A stretch of DNA of 64,000 nucleotides, from positions 54,687 to 118,686 of the forward strand of contig CANQGQ010000010.1 in NCBI GenBank assembly GCA_947623305.1, in the 5' to 3' direction. The translations under genes and the position numbers were made by a program. Every line of letters begins with the position of its first letter. Position 1 is the stretch's first letter. The notes beneath the pieces were generated by a model. It searched no databases. It worked only from the letters and a program-made list of their open reading frames with translations, and had not been told where the DNA came from. Positions 22,121 to 32,087 of the stretch are shown piece after piece. The DNA is from an uncultured Alistipes sp. Lineage in GTDB: Bacteria > Bacteroidota > Bacteroidia > Bacteroidales > Rikenellaceae.

Positions 22121-23035
22121 GTGTACAAGCTGATCGAATTCATCCGCAGCACCTATGTCGTCGTGCTTTTCGTCTTGCTCGAGGCGATCACGATCGGTCA
22201 TTACGCCCGTTCGACCCATCATACACGTGCACGGTTGTTGGCTAAGGCGACGCAGGTCGTCGGGGCGGGGCATCAGGCGCTGGCCGGCGTGCGCAGTTAC
22301 TTCCGGTTGGAACGCGAAAACCGCGAATTGCTCGAATACGCCGCCTCGTTGCAGGAGAGGCTTGCGTGTTATGAAGTTTTGCATGACGACGCTTCGGCCC
22401 AGACTGTGCCGCTCGTTCGTGCGGCGGCGGATTCGACGGCTGCCGACGGTGCCGATTCGCTCCGGACGCACCGGGTCGATAGCGTCGGCCCGACCCTCGG
22501 CGACAAGCAATACCGGACTTTGACGGCCGCCGTCATCTCGAATACGATCAACAAATCCGAAAATTTCCTCGTGCTGAATCGCGGCATCCGCGACGACGTT
22601 CATCGGGAGATGGCCGTGCTTTCGACCAACGGGGCGATCGTGGGTTACGTCGTCGATTGCACGGAACGCTATGCCATCGTCCTTTCGATTCTCAGCAGTT
22701 CGTTCCGGACGAGCGGCAAACTGAGCGATTCGGGCTACTTCGGCCAGATCTATTGGGACGGGGCCGACCCGCATACGGTGCTTTTGGGCGATCTGTCGAA
22801 ATACGCCGATCCGCAGCCCGGGCAGGAGGTGGTTACGACCGGTTCGCTCTTCTTCCCCGACGGCATCGCGATCGGACGGGTGCTCGATGCCCGATTGGAC
22901 GAAACGGGCACGACCTACACGGCCCGCGTGGAACTGGCCGCCCGCTTGTCGGGGCTTTCGCACGTCGTGCTGGTCGAGAACCGCGACATCGACGAAATCC
23001 GGCAGCTGCTGAAAAGCGATAAAATCCATCCCTGA
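22121..23035 (+). CDS. mreC: rod shape-determining protein MreC
   Basis: MreC position in operon; N-terminal TM; VISNTINKSENFLVLNRGIRDDV, DPQPGQEVVTTGSLFFPDGIAIGRV. Confidence 0.92.
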   Translation: MYKLIEFIRSTYVVVLFVLLEAITIGHYARSTHHTRARLLAKATQVVGAGHQALAGVRSYFRLERENRELLEYAASLQERLACYEVLHDDASAQTVPLVRAAADSTAADGADSLRTHRVDSVGPTLGDKQYRTLTAAVISNTINKSENFLVLNRGIRDDVHREMAVLSTNGAIVGYVVDCTERYAIVLSILSSSFRTSGKLSDSGYFGQIYWDGADPHTVLLGDLSKYADPQPGQEVVTTGSLFFPDGIAIGRVLDARLDETGTTYTARVELAARLSGLSHVVLVENRDIDEIRQLLKSDKIHP

Positions 23036-23038
23036 CCC

Positions 23039-23557
23039 ATGTATCGCATTTTTCCCTATATCACGCTTTTCGCAGTAACGATTCTCGTGCAGGTTTTCCT
23101 GTTCGACAACCTCTCCATCAGCATCTATTTCGCTCCGATGATCTACCTTGCGTTCCTGCTGCTGCTGCCGCTCGACACGCCGCACATCGGGCTGCTCGCT
23201 GCGGGACTGGTTACGGGCTGGACGATGGACTACACAATGGGAACCGACGGATTGAACGTCCTCGCTACGCTGCCCGTCGCTTTCCTGCGCCCGTGGATCA
23301 TCGGCTTCTTCTACACGCGCGAGGATCCGCGCGAAGGCGGTATTCCCTCGGCGGCCCGTTTCGGCCAGGTCAAGTTCATCCGCTATCTGATCGTGTGCGT
23401 CCTGTTGCATCACGTGCTGTTCTTCTCGTTCGAAGCGCTGTCGTGGGTGCATGCGGCCCGCACGCTCCTGCGCATCGTCGTCAGCGGGGTCGCCTCGGTC
23501 TATTTCATCTGGTTGACCGCCCGATTGTTCACTCTTAAACTCACCGTGCGCGTATGA
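23039..23557 (+). CDS. mreD: rod shape-determining protein MreD
   Basis: Multi-TM 172 aa between mreC and mrdA. Confidence 0.85.
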   Translation: MYRIFPYITLFAVTILVQVFLFDNLSISIYFAPMIYLAFLLLLPLDTPHIGLLAAGLVTGWTMDYTMGTDGLNVLATLPVAFLRPWIIGFFYTREDPREGGIPSAARFGQVKFIRYLIVCVLLHHVLFFSFEALSWVHAARTLLRIVVSGVASVYFIWLTARLFTLKLTVRV

Positions 23558-25380
23558 TCGACAACAGAGAGGGATTCGCCCGCATGCGCACGTTGCAAAT
23601 CATCGTGTTCTGCGTTTTCGCGGTCTTGGCCGGACGGCTGTTCTACATCCAGTTGGTCGATTCGCGTTACGACGAACTGGCTCGTACCAACACCTTGCGG
23701 CGGGTGGTGCAGTATCCGGCGCGCGGCGAGGTGTTCGACCGCAACGGTGAATATTTAGTACAGAGCCGCGCGTGCTACGACCTGATGGTCGTCTACAAAG
23801 AGCTGGATCGCAAGGGGTTCGATACGGTCCGATTCTGTGCCGTTACGGGCGTTACCCCCAACCGGCTGCGTCGCGAATTGGCGAATGCCCGCATGTCGCC
23901 CCGTGTGCCGACGGCCATTGCGAAATACCTCTCGAAAGAAGACAAGCTGCGTTTCGACGAGTGCAATTTCACGGGGTTCTATACCGTTTACCGCACCATC
24001 CGCGAATATCCGCGGAAGATCGGCGGCAATCTGTTGGGCTACGTGGGCGAGGTCAACGCCAACATCGTCAAACACAATCCCGAATACCGGCCGGGCGACT
24101 ACATCGGCATGAGCGGCGTCGAACGATCCTACGAAAAGCTGCTCAAGGGGCGCAAAGGCGTCAAGGTGCAGCAGGTGGACAATCACGGCGTCGTCAAGGA
24201 TTCCTACATGAACGGCCGTTACGATTCGCTGCCGGAGACGGGCACCTATTTGGTCAGCACCATCGACGCACGGTTGCAGTTGTTGGGCGAGGAGCTCATG
24301 CGCGGCAAGGTGGGGGCGGTCGTGGCCATCGAACCGGCGACGGGCGAGATTCTGATGATGGTCTCGTCGCCCTCCTACGACCCCGACGAACTGTTGGGAC
24401 GCGAACGCGGCAACAATTACATGCGTCTGCTGCGCGACAAGCGGCATCCGCTTTTCAACCGCGCCGTTACGGCGAAATATCCGCCCGGATCGACGTTCAA
24501 ATTGGTGCAGGGACTGATCGGGCTGCAAGAGGGCGTGCTCAAACCGTCGGACCTTCATCCGTGCAACATGGGCTACCATGCCGGCAAATTGAAAATGGCC
24601 TGTCATGCCCATACTTCGCCGCTCGACCTGCGGTTCGCCGTGGCGACCTCGTGCAATGCCTACTTCTGTTACGTTTTCCGCGACATTCTCGAAAATCCGA
24701 AATACGGCAGTTCGAAGAAAGGGTTCGAGGTGTGGCGCGATTACGTCGAGAGTTTCGGATTCGGGCACCGGTTAGGCTCCGATTTCCTCGACGAAGGTAC
24801 GGGATACGTTCCCGAACGGACTTACTACGACCAGCGTTACCACGGTTCGTGGAATGCGCTCACGCTGCTTTCGCTCTCGATCGGACAAGGCGAATTGGGG
24901 TGCACGCCGTTGCAGCTGGCCAATCTGGCTTGCATCGTCGCCAACAGAGGTTATTATTACATTCCCCATATCATCAAGAAGATCGAAGGGCGCGATTCGA
25001 TCGACCGGCGTTTCTACGAACGCCACTACTGTAAGGTCGACGCGAAGCATTTCGAACCGATCGTCGAGGGCATGTGGAACGGCGTGAACGTCGCCGGCAC
25101 CTCGCGGTTGGCCGAACTGCCGGGGCTCGACGTCTGCGGCAAGACCGGTACGGCCGAAAATCCCAACGAACGCGACCATTCGACCTTTCTGTCGTTCGCT
25201 CCGAAGGACAATCCGCGCATCGCCATTTCGGTCTATGTCGAACACGGCGGTTTCGGCGCGGCGACCGCCTTGCCCATCGCCAGTCTGTTGGAAGAGTTCT
25301 ACTTGACCGACACGATCCGCCGGCCCGAGTTGCTGCAATATGTCAAAAACCTCCAACTGCCGAACTATGTCCAGCCTTGA
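23554..25380 (+). CDS. mrdA: penicillin-binding protein 2
   Basis: VVQYPARGEVFDRNGEYLVQ, YPPGSTFKLVQ (SxxK), DVCGKTGTAENP (KTG). Confidence 0.95.
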   Translation: MIDNREGFARMRTLQIIVFCVFAVLAGRLFYIQLVDSRYDELARTNTLRRVVQYPARGEVFDRNGEYLVQSRACYDLMVVYKELDRKGFDTVRFCAVTGVTPNRLRRELANARMSPRVPTAIAKYLSKEDKLRFDECNFTGFYTVYRTIREYPRKIGGNLLGYVGEVNANIVKHNPEYRPGDYIGMSGVERSYEKLLKGRKGVKVQQVDNHGVVKDSYMNGRYDSLPETGTYLVSTIDARLQLLGEELMRGKVGAVVAIEPATGEILMMVSSPSYDPDELLGRERGNNYMRLLRDKRHPLFNRAVTAKYPPGSTFKLVQGLIGLQEGVLKPSDLHPCNMGYHAGKLKMACHAHTSPLDLRFAVATSCNAYFCYVFRDILENPKYGSSKKGFEVWRDYVESFGFGHRLGSDFLDEGTGYVPERTYYDQRYHGSWNALTLLSLSIGQGELGCTPLQLANLACIVANRGYYYIPHIIKKIEGRDSIDRRFYERHYCKVDAKHFEPIVEGMWNGVNVAGTSRLAELPGLDVCGKTGTAENPNERDHSTFLSFAPKDNPRIAISVYVEHGGFGAATALPIASLLEEFYLTDTIRRPELLQYVKNLQLPNYVQP

Positions 25381-26815
25381 CCGTCCTACCCGCCTTTTCA
25401 ATGGCATCGACGGCATCGCCGTCTTGCTCTACGTGCTGATCGTGTTGGTCGGATGCGTCTCCATAACATCGGCTTCGTACGACGATACGGCGGGCGGCAG
25501 TCTCTTTTCGTTCTCGCACTTCTACATGAAGCAGGCAGTGTGGGTCGCTGTGGCGTGGACGGCGGCCATCGTCGTGCTGCTGCTCGATGAACGATTTTAT
25601 CACATGTTCGCTTGGCCGGCTTACGTCGCGGGTATCGCAATGCTCGTGGCCGCGCTGTTGTTCGGGCGCGAGGTCAACGGCGCCAAGGCGTGGTTCGAAT
25701 TCGGATCGTTCCGAATGCAGCCCGTCGAATTCGTCAAAATCGCTACGGCCCTCGCCCTTGCCCGCGTGATGAGCGCCTATTCGTTCTCGGTCAACCGCCC
25801 GGGCGACTTGTTGAAGGTCGCTTTCGTCATCTGTCTGCCGTTGAGCATCATCGTCCTGCAAAACGATACCGGTTCGGGCATCGTGCTCGGTTCGTTCCTG
25901 TTCGTCCTCTACCGCGAGGGGCTCAACAAATGGCTTTGCGTGCCGATTCTGTTGATCGCGACCCTCTTCATCATCTCGTTCCTGCTGACGCCCATGACCC
26001 TGCTCGTGCTCTCCATCGTGGTCTGCACGCTCTGCGACGCGATTCTGAACAGAGCCTGGAAATCGCGCATCATCTACTTGGCCTCGCTTGCGTTGGCGAG
26101 CATCGTGCTCCAAGCGACGATGGCATTCCTTGCACCCGGGGCGATGAGTCTGTACCATTCGCTGTTGACCGTAACGCTTGCCTCGTTGATCGTCGTGGCC
26201 GTCTATGCCTATCGCCGCACGCTCAGCAATACCTATATTATTATCGGCATGTTCATCGGCATGACGATCTTCTTCCCGACGACCGACTACATCTTCAACT
26301 CCATTCTGAAAGAGCATCAGCAAAAGCGCATCGAGAGCTTTTTGGGCATCATCAACGACCCGCGCGGCATCGACTACAACGTCAATCAGTCGAAAATCGC
26401 CATCGGGTCGGGCGGCGTCATCGGCAAGGGCTTCATGGAGGGCACCCAGATTCGCTACGGATTCGTCCCCGAACGGCATACCGATTTCATCTTCTGCACC
26501 GTCGGCGAGGAGTGGGGATTCGTCGGTACGATGCTCGTGCTGACGTTGTTCTGCCTGTTGATTTTGCGCTTGATGCGAATGGGCGAACGGCAGGAGGAGC
26601 CCTTCGGCCGCATCTATTGTTATTGTGTGGCATCTATTCTGCTGTTCCATGTGCTGGTCAATGTCGGCATGACCATCGGATTAGTTCCCGTGATGGGCAT
26701 TCCGTTGCCGTTGATGAGCTACGGCGGTTCGTCGTTGATCGCCTTCACGCTGTTGATTTTCATCGCTATACGGCTCGATGCCGCGACCCGCCAATTTTCG
26801 TTGGAAAAGTTCTGA
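25367..26815 (+). CDS. rodA: rod shape-determining protein RodA (SEDS)
   Basis: FRMQPVEFVKIATALALAR, IAIGSGGVIGKGFMEGTQIRYGFVPERHTDFIFCTVGEEWGF. Confidence 0.95.
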   Translation: MSSLDRPTRLFNGIDGIAVLLYVLIVLVGCVSITSASYDDTAGGSLFSFSHFYMKQAVWVAVAWTAAIVVLLLDERFYHMFAWPAYVAGIAMLVAALLFGREVNGAKAWFEFGSFRMQPVEFVKIATALALARVMSAYSFSVNRPGDLLKVAFVICLPLSIIVLQNDTGSGIVLGSFLFVLYREGLNKWLCVPILLIATLFIISFLLTPMTLLVLSIVVCTLCDAILNRAWKSRIIYLASLALASIVLQATMAFLAPGAMSLYHSLLTVTLASLIVVAVYAYRRTLSNTYIIIGMFIGMTIFFPTTDYIFNSILKEHQQKRIESFLGIINDPRGIDYNVNQSKIAIGSGGVIGKGFMEGTQIRYGFVPERHTDFIFCTVGEEWGFVGTMLVLTLFCLLILRLMRMGERQEEPFGRIYCYCVASILLFHVLVNVGMTIGLVPVMGIPLPLMSYGGSSLIAFTLLIFIAIRLDAATRQFSLEKF

Positions 26816-26829
26816 ACCTATATTCCGCT

Positions 26830-29424
26830 ATGATTCCCCATTCCCTGCAGGGGCTTACGCCCGAAGAGGTCGCAACCAGCCGGCGCCAGTACGGCGTCAA
26901 CCTCATCACGCCGGTCCGCGACGATTCGGCCTGGGAGTTGCTTGCCGAGAAATTCCGCGATCCCATCATCCGCATTCTGCTCGTCGCGGCGGCGCTTTCG
27001 CTTGTCATCGGGGCGTTGCACGGCGACTTCACCGAATCGGTCGGCATCCTTTGCGCCATCATTCTGGCGACGTGCGTCGGCTTTTGGTTCGAATGGGATG
27101 CCCGTCGGCGGTTCAAGCGGTTGAACAAGGTCAACGACGACATTCCCGTCAAGGTGCTGCGCGGCGGTGCGATGTGCAGCATTCCGCGCCGCGCCGTCGT
27201 AGTGGGCGACATCGTGGTGGTCGAAAGCGGCGAGACGGTGCCCGCCGACGGAGAATTGATCGAATCCGTGTCGCTCAAGGTCGACGAATCGACCCTCACG
27301 GGCGAACCGGTCTGCGACAAAACCGTCGACGAACGCCATTTCGATCCCGAAGCCACCTATCCGTCGAACCGGTTGTTGCGCGGTACGTCGGTCGTCGACG
27401 GTTACGGCCGAATGGTCGTAACGGCCGTGGGCGACCGGAGCGAAGCCGGCCGCGTAACCGAACAGTCGACCGTCCGGAACGATGCGCCGACCCCGCTCGA
27501 CCGGCAGCTGACCCGCCTTTCGCAATTGATCGGCCGGGTCGGCATCCTGGTCGCCATCGTCATCTTTTGCGTCATGTCGGCCAAATCCATCTTCGTCGAC
27601 GAATTGCTGACCCGCTCGTGGTTGGAGGTGTCGGAGCAGCTGCTCCATATCTTCATGGTCTCCGTGGCGTTGATCGTCATGGCCGTGCCCGAGGGATTGC
27701 CGATGAGCATCACCCTTTCGCTGGCCATCTCCATGCGGAAAATGCTGCGCACGAACAACCTCGTCCGCAAGATGCACGCTTGCGAAACGATGGGTGCCGT
27801 TACGGTCATCTGCACCGACAAGACCGGTACGCTGACCCGCAACCGCATGACCGTGCAGCAGTTGATCCACTACGACGATCTTTCGACGGCTGATTTCGCC
27901 GAAACGGTTGCCGCCAACACGACCGCCTTTCTCGATGCTTCGGGTACGGCGCTCGGTAACCCGACCGAAGGTGCGCTGTTGTCTTGGTTGCAGGCCGAGG
28001 GAATGGATTACGAGGCTTTGCGGCACGGGGCCCGCATCGTTGATCGGCAAACCTTCTCGGCCGAACGCAAATATATGGCGACCCTGCTCGAAAGCGGACT
28101 TTCCGGACGTCGGATGTTGTGTGTGAAGGGGGCTCCCGAGATCGTGCGGACGATGTGCGAACCGGACGACCGGGACGAAGAGATCGCTGTCCGATTGGCC
28201 GACCTGCAACATCATGCCATGCGTACGTTGGGCTTCGCTTGGTGTGAGACGCAGGCACCGGATTGCGCCGAAGCGATCGCGCGGGGCGGGTTGCATTTCG
28301 CCGCGATTGCGGCCATCTCCGACCCTGTGCGCGAGGAGGTTCCGGCAGCCGTCCGCCGTTGTTTGGATGCCGGTATCGACGTAAAAATCGTTACGGGCGA
28401 CACGCCCGCCACCGCTACGGAGATCGCCCGACGCATCGGCTTGTGGGACGATGCCGCAGACGACGACCGTCAGCGGATGACCGGCATGGAGTTCGCTGCG
28501 GCGAGCGATGATGATTTGCTTGAGCGTGTGCGCCAGTTGAAAATCCTTGCGCGGGCCCGTCCGCTCGATAAACAACGTCTGGTTCGTTTGCTGCAACGAT
28601 GCGGCGAGGTAGTGGCCGTTACGGGCGACGGCACGAACGATGCGCCGGCGCTGAATTTCGCCGACGTGGGGCTGTCGATGGGTTCGGGCACTTCGGTGGC
28701 CAAAGAGGCATCGGACATCACGCTGCTCGACGATTCGTTTTCGTCGATCGCGACGGCCATTCTGTGGGGCCGTTCGCTTTACCGCAACATCCAGCGGTTC
28801 GTCCTGTTCCAACTGACGATCAACGTCGTAGCCATCGTCGTCTGTTTCGTGGGTGCCGTAGTCGGCACCGACATGCCGCTCACGGTCGTGCAGATTCTGT
28901 GGGTCAATATCATCATGGACACCTTTGCGGCGATGGCAATGGCCTCGCTGCCGCCGGATCCGCGCGTCATGCTCGACCGTCCCCGTCCGCGCAACGAATT
29001 CATCATCACGCCGGCGATGACCCGAACGATTTTCATCTGTGCGACCGGGATGATCGCCGTTCTGCTGGGGATGCTCTTTGCGTGGACGAGCCGTGCGGGC
29101 GACCTGAGCATCCGTCATCTGACCTTATTTTTCACCACGTTCGTCTTTCTCCAGTTTTGGAACATGTTCAACGCGCGGGCGTTCGAACTGCATCGGTCGG
29201 TGTTCGCCGATTTTCGGGGTTGTCGCGAATTTTTTCTCATCTTGGCCGCCATCGCCGTGGGGCAATGGTTCATCGTCGAGACGGGCGGAGCGATTTTCCG
29301 CACGGAGCCTTTGTCGGTTCGCGATTGGGCGATTGTCGTCGGGTTGACCTCGCTGTTCGCGTTCGGCGGCGAATTGATCCGCCTGGTGCGCCGCAAGTTC
29401 GTCCGGCTATCCGCTTTTCGTTGA
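26830..29424 (+). CDS. calcium-translocating P-type ATPase, PMCA type
   Basis: CTDKTGTLTRNRMTV, VKIVTGDTPATA, TGDGTNDAPAL; ATG at 26830 inside the longer stop-to-stop ORF. Confidence 0.92.
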   Translation: MIPHSLQGLTPEEVATSRRQYGVNLITPVRDDSAWELLAEKFRDPIIRILLVAAALSLVIGALHGDFTESVGILCAIILATCVGFWFEWDARRRFKRLNKVNDDIPVKVLRGGAMCSIPRRAVVVGDIVVVESGETVPADGELIESVSLKVDESTLTGEPVCDKTVDERHFDPEATYPSNRLLRGTSVVDGYGRMVVTAVGDRSEAGRVTEQSTVRNDAPTPLDRQLTRLSQLIGRVGILVAIVIFCVMSAKSIFVDELLTRSWLEVSEQLLHIFMVSVALIVMAVPEGLPMSITLSLAISMRKMLRTNNLVRKMHACETMGAVTVICTDKTGTLTRNRMTVQQLIHYDDLSTADFAETVAANTTAFLDASGTALGNPTEGALLSWLQAEGMDYEALRHGARIVDRQTFSAERKYMATLLESGLSGRRMLCVKGAPEIVRTMCEPDDRDEEIAVRLADLQHHAMRTLGFAWCETQAPDCAEAIARGGLHFAAIAAISDPVREEVPAAVRRCLDAGIDVKIVTGDTPATATEIARRIGLWDDAADDDRQRMTGMEFAAASDDDLLERVRQLKILARARPLDKQRLVRLLQRCGEVVAVTGDGTNDAPALNFADVGLSMGSGTSVAKEASDITLLDDSFSSIATAILWGRSLYRNIQRFVLFQLTINVVAIVVCFVGAVVGTDMPLTVVQILWVNIIMDTFAAMAMASLPPDPRVMLDRPRPRNEFIITPAMTRTIFICATGMIAVLLGMLFAWTSRAGDLSIRHLTLFFTTFVFLQFWNMFNARAFELHRSVFADFRGCREFFLILAAIAVGQWFIVETGGAIFRTEPLSVRDWAIVVGLTSLFAFGGELIRLVRRKFVRLSAFR

Positions 29425-29537
29425 CGGTGCGGTCTGCGTGGCACGGGTTTTGACCCTCGACCGAATGCCGACATGCTGAATAAGTGTGTCCGCATGAATA
29501 AAAGGTTGAACCAAAACAAAACGCAGGAGAAAAAATT

Positions 29538-29984
29538 ATGACACCGGTAAGACGAAACCAGAACAGTTGGCTGCCGAGCATCTTCAACGACTTTTTCGAA
29601 CGGGATTGGCCGGATCGGCACAGCACGACCTCGCCGGCCGTGAACATCCTCGAAAACGAAACGTGTTACAAGGTCGAGGTGGCCGCTCCGGGGATGACCA
29701 AGGAGGATTTCAAGGTGCATCTCAACGAGGACAACGAGCTGCTCATCACGCTGGAGAAGCGGACGGAACCGAAGGAGACGGAAAAATCGGACGATGCTAA
29801 AAAGGACACCTATCTGCGGCGCGAATTTTCGTATACGCAGTTTCGTCAGAGCCTGTTGTTGCCGGACAATATCGAGCGCGACAAAATTTCGGCCCGCATG
29901 GAGAACGGCGTGATGACCATCGACATTCCGAAAAAGCGCATCGAGGCGACGGCTTCCGCCGCCCGTCAGATCGAGGTGCAATAA
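29538..29984 (+). CDS. Hsp20/alpha-crystallin small heat shock protein
   Basis: PAVNILENETCYKVEVAAPGMTKEDFKVHLNEDNELLITLEK...RREFSYTQFRQSLLLPDNIERDKISARMENGVMTIDIPK. Confidence 0.95.
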   Translation: MTPVRRNQNSWLPSIFNDFFERDWPDRHSTTSPAVNILENETCYKVEVAAPGMTKEDFKVHLNEDNELLITLEKRTEPKETEKSDDAKKDTYLRREFSYTQFRQSLLLPDNIERDKISARMENGVMTIDIPKKRIEATASAARQIEVQ

Positions 29985-30019
29985 ATCAACAGTCCGCTTG
30001 TCGGACTTCGCGATTCGCA

Positions 30020-30055
30020 GAGGGAATACCTATTTTATAGGTGTTTCCTCTTTTT
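30020..30055 (+). terminator. terminator after the hsp20 gene
   Basis: GAGGGAATACCTAttttaTAGGTGTTTCCTC then TTTTT. Confidence 0.7.
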
Positions 30056-30165
30056 CATCCTCCGAAATTCGGTATCTTTAAGCGATTGCGTCGCGGGAAG
30101 AATGATAATCGGAAGCTAAAAAATTGTATCTTTGCCTTAAGATTCGAAACTTTCCAGTCCTAAAA

Positions 30166-31437
30166 ATGGCCGCCCCATTAGCAGAGCGTCTGCGTCCGCG
30201 GACGATCGACGAATACATCGGACAGACCCATCTGGTCGGCCCGAACGGAATTTTTCGCAAGTTTTTCGAAACGGGCAACGTTCCGTCGTTCATCCTGTGG
30301 GGCCCTCCCGGCGTCGGCAAGACCACGTTGGCCAAGATCGTCGCTACGCAACTCGAACGTCCGTTGTTTACGCTTTCGGCCGTTACGTCGGGCGTCAAGG
30401 AGGTGCGCGAGGTGATCGAAAACGCCAAACGCCAACGATTTTTCGATGCCCGTCCGCCGTTCCTTTTCATCGACGAAATCCACCGGTTCAACAAGTCGCA
30501 GCAAGATTCGCTGCTGGGTGCCGTCGAACAAGGTATCGTAACGCTGATCGGCGCCACGACCGAAAATCCTTCGTTCGAGGTCATTTCGCCGTTGTTGAGC
30601 CGCTGCCAGGTCTATACGCTCCGTCCGATGGAGGAGGACGAGCTGCAAACCCTGCTCGACCGCGCGCTGACGACCGACAGCGAACTCAAGGAGCGCAAAA
30701 TCACGGTGAAAGAGACCGCCGCCCTCTTTCGGTTGTCGGGCGGCGATGCGCGCAAACTGTTGAACATCCTCGACATCGTCGTCGGGTCTACGGACGGGAA
30801 GGTTACGATCACCGACCGTTACGTTACGGACTGTCTCCAAGAAAACATCGCCCTCTACGACAAGAACGGTGAACAACATTACGACGTCATTTCGGCATTC
30901 ATCAAATCGGTGCGGGGCAGCGATCCCAATGCGGCCATCTATTATTTGGCCCGCATGCTGGCTGGCGGCGAGGAACCGCGCTTCATCGCCCGCCGATTGG
31001 TGATTCTGGCCTCGGAGGACATCGGATTGGCCAATCCGAACGCCCTGTTGTTGGCCAATGCCTGTTTCGACACGGTGCACAAAATCGGTATGCCCGAAGC
31101 GCGCATCACACTGGCCGAAACGACTGTTTATTTAGCGACCTCGGCCAAGAGCAATTCGGCTTACATGGCCATCGACAAGGCCCTTTCATTGGTCGAGCAT
31201 GATACGACGAATCGCCCCGTGCCGTTGCATTTGCGCAATGCGCCGACCAAGCTGATGAAGCAGTCGGGCTACGGCAAAGGCTACAAATACGCCCATGATT
31301 ACGAGGGCCATTTCGCCGATTTGGAATTTCTGCCGGAGAGTTTGGCGGGTACGAAATTTTATGAACCAGACGAACAGAATCCTGCCGAAGCGAAGATCGC
31401 CGAACGCATCCGCACGTTGTGGAAAGGGAAGTATTAA
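30166..31437 (+). CDS. rarA: replication-associated recombination protein A
   Basis: MAAPLAERLRPRTIDEYIGQTHLVGPNGIFRKF, WGPPGVGKTTLAKIVA; TATCTTTG 30127-30134. Confidence 0.94.
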   Translation: MAAPLAERLRPRTIDEYIGQTHLVGPNGIFRKFFETGNVPSFILWGPPGVGKTTLAKIVATQLERPLFTLSAVTSGVKEVREVIENAKRQRFFDARPPFLFIDEIHRFNKSQQDSLLGAVEQGIVTLIGATTENPSFEVISPLLSRCQVYTLRPMEEDELQTLLDRALTTDSELKERKITVKETAALFRLSGGDARKLLNILDIVVGSTDGKVTITDRYVTDCLQENIALYDKNGEQHYDVISAFIKSVRGSDPNAAIYYLARMLAGGEEPRFIARRLVILASEDIGLANPNALLLANACFDTVHKIGMPEARITLAETTVYLATSAKSNSAYMAIDKALSLVEHDTTNRPVPLHLRNAPTKLMKQSGYGKGYKYAHDYEGHFADLEFLPESLAGTKFYEPDEQNPAEAKIAERIRTLWKGKY

Positions 31438-31472
31438 CGGTTCGATCGCATTCCCAAGCTGTTAATAAAAAC

Positions 31473-31970
31473 ATGAAACGCATCGGCATCATTTCGGATA
31501 CGCACGGAACTTTCGACGAGACGCTGCGCCTCTTTTTGCGCGACGTCGACGAAATCTGGCACGCGGGCGACATCGGTTCGTTGGAGTTGGCCGATGAAAT
31601 CGCCGCTTTCAAACCTTTGCGGGCCGTGTCGGGCAATATCGACGGCGGCATGACGCGTCGGGTCTATCCGTCGTTTCTGAGTTTCGAATGCGAAGGCGTG
31701 CGGGTGTTGATGACCCACATCGGCGGTTATCCGCGCCGTTACGATCCCCGTGCCGTGGAACGCATCCAGGCGATCCGGCCCCGCATTTTCGTGTCGGGGC
31801 ATTCGCATATTCTGCGCGTCATGAACGATCCGGTTTACAACTTGTTGCACATCAACCCGGGGGCTGCCGGCGAATTCGGATTCCACAAAGTGCGGACAGC
31901 CGTCCGGTTCGTCGTCGACGGCACCGACCTGCGCGACATGGAGGTGGGCGAGTGGCCGCGGAGCATCTGA
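31473..31970 (+). CDS. YfcE/MJ0936 family metallophosphodiesterase
   Basis: MKRIGIISDTHGTFDETL, HAGDIG, VSGNID, VSGHSH. Confidence 0.92.
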   Translation: MKRIGIISDTHGTFDETLRLFLRDVDEIWHAGDIGSLELADEIAAFKPLRAVSGNIDGGMTRRVYPSFLSFECEGVRVLMTHIGGYPRRYDPRAVERIQAIRPRIFVSGHSHILRVMNDPVYNLLHINPGAAGEFGFHKVRTAVRFVVDGTDLRDMEVGEWPRSI

Positions 31971-32087
31971 CGCCCCCGAAAACGGGGAGCATCGAGCCAA
32001 CTGCATAAGCAAAATCTATCGAAAAAGGCCGCACAATAAGCCATACGGTTTCGTCGTTCTATTTGCGAAATGAAAAGACGACGAAAT

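Noticed and set aside
21082-26815. mreBCD-mrdA-rodA as a notable cluster
   Set aside because: Standard elongasome operon order; nothing unusual
25612-29424. A 1270-aa ORF
   Set aside because: Its first ~406 codons are an out-of-frame reading of rodA; the real gene (Ca-ATPase) starts at 26830
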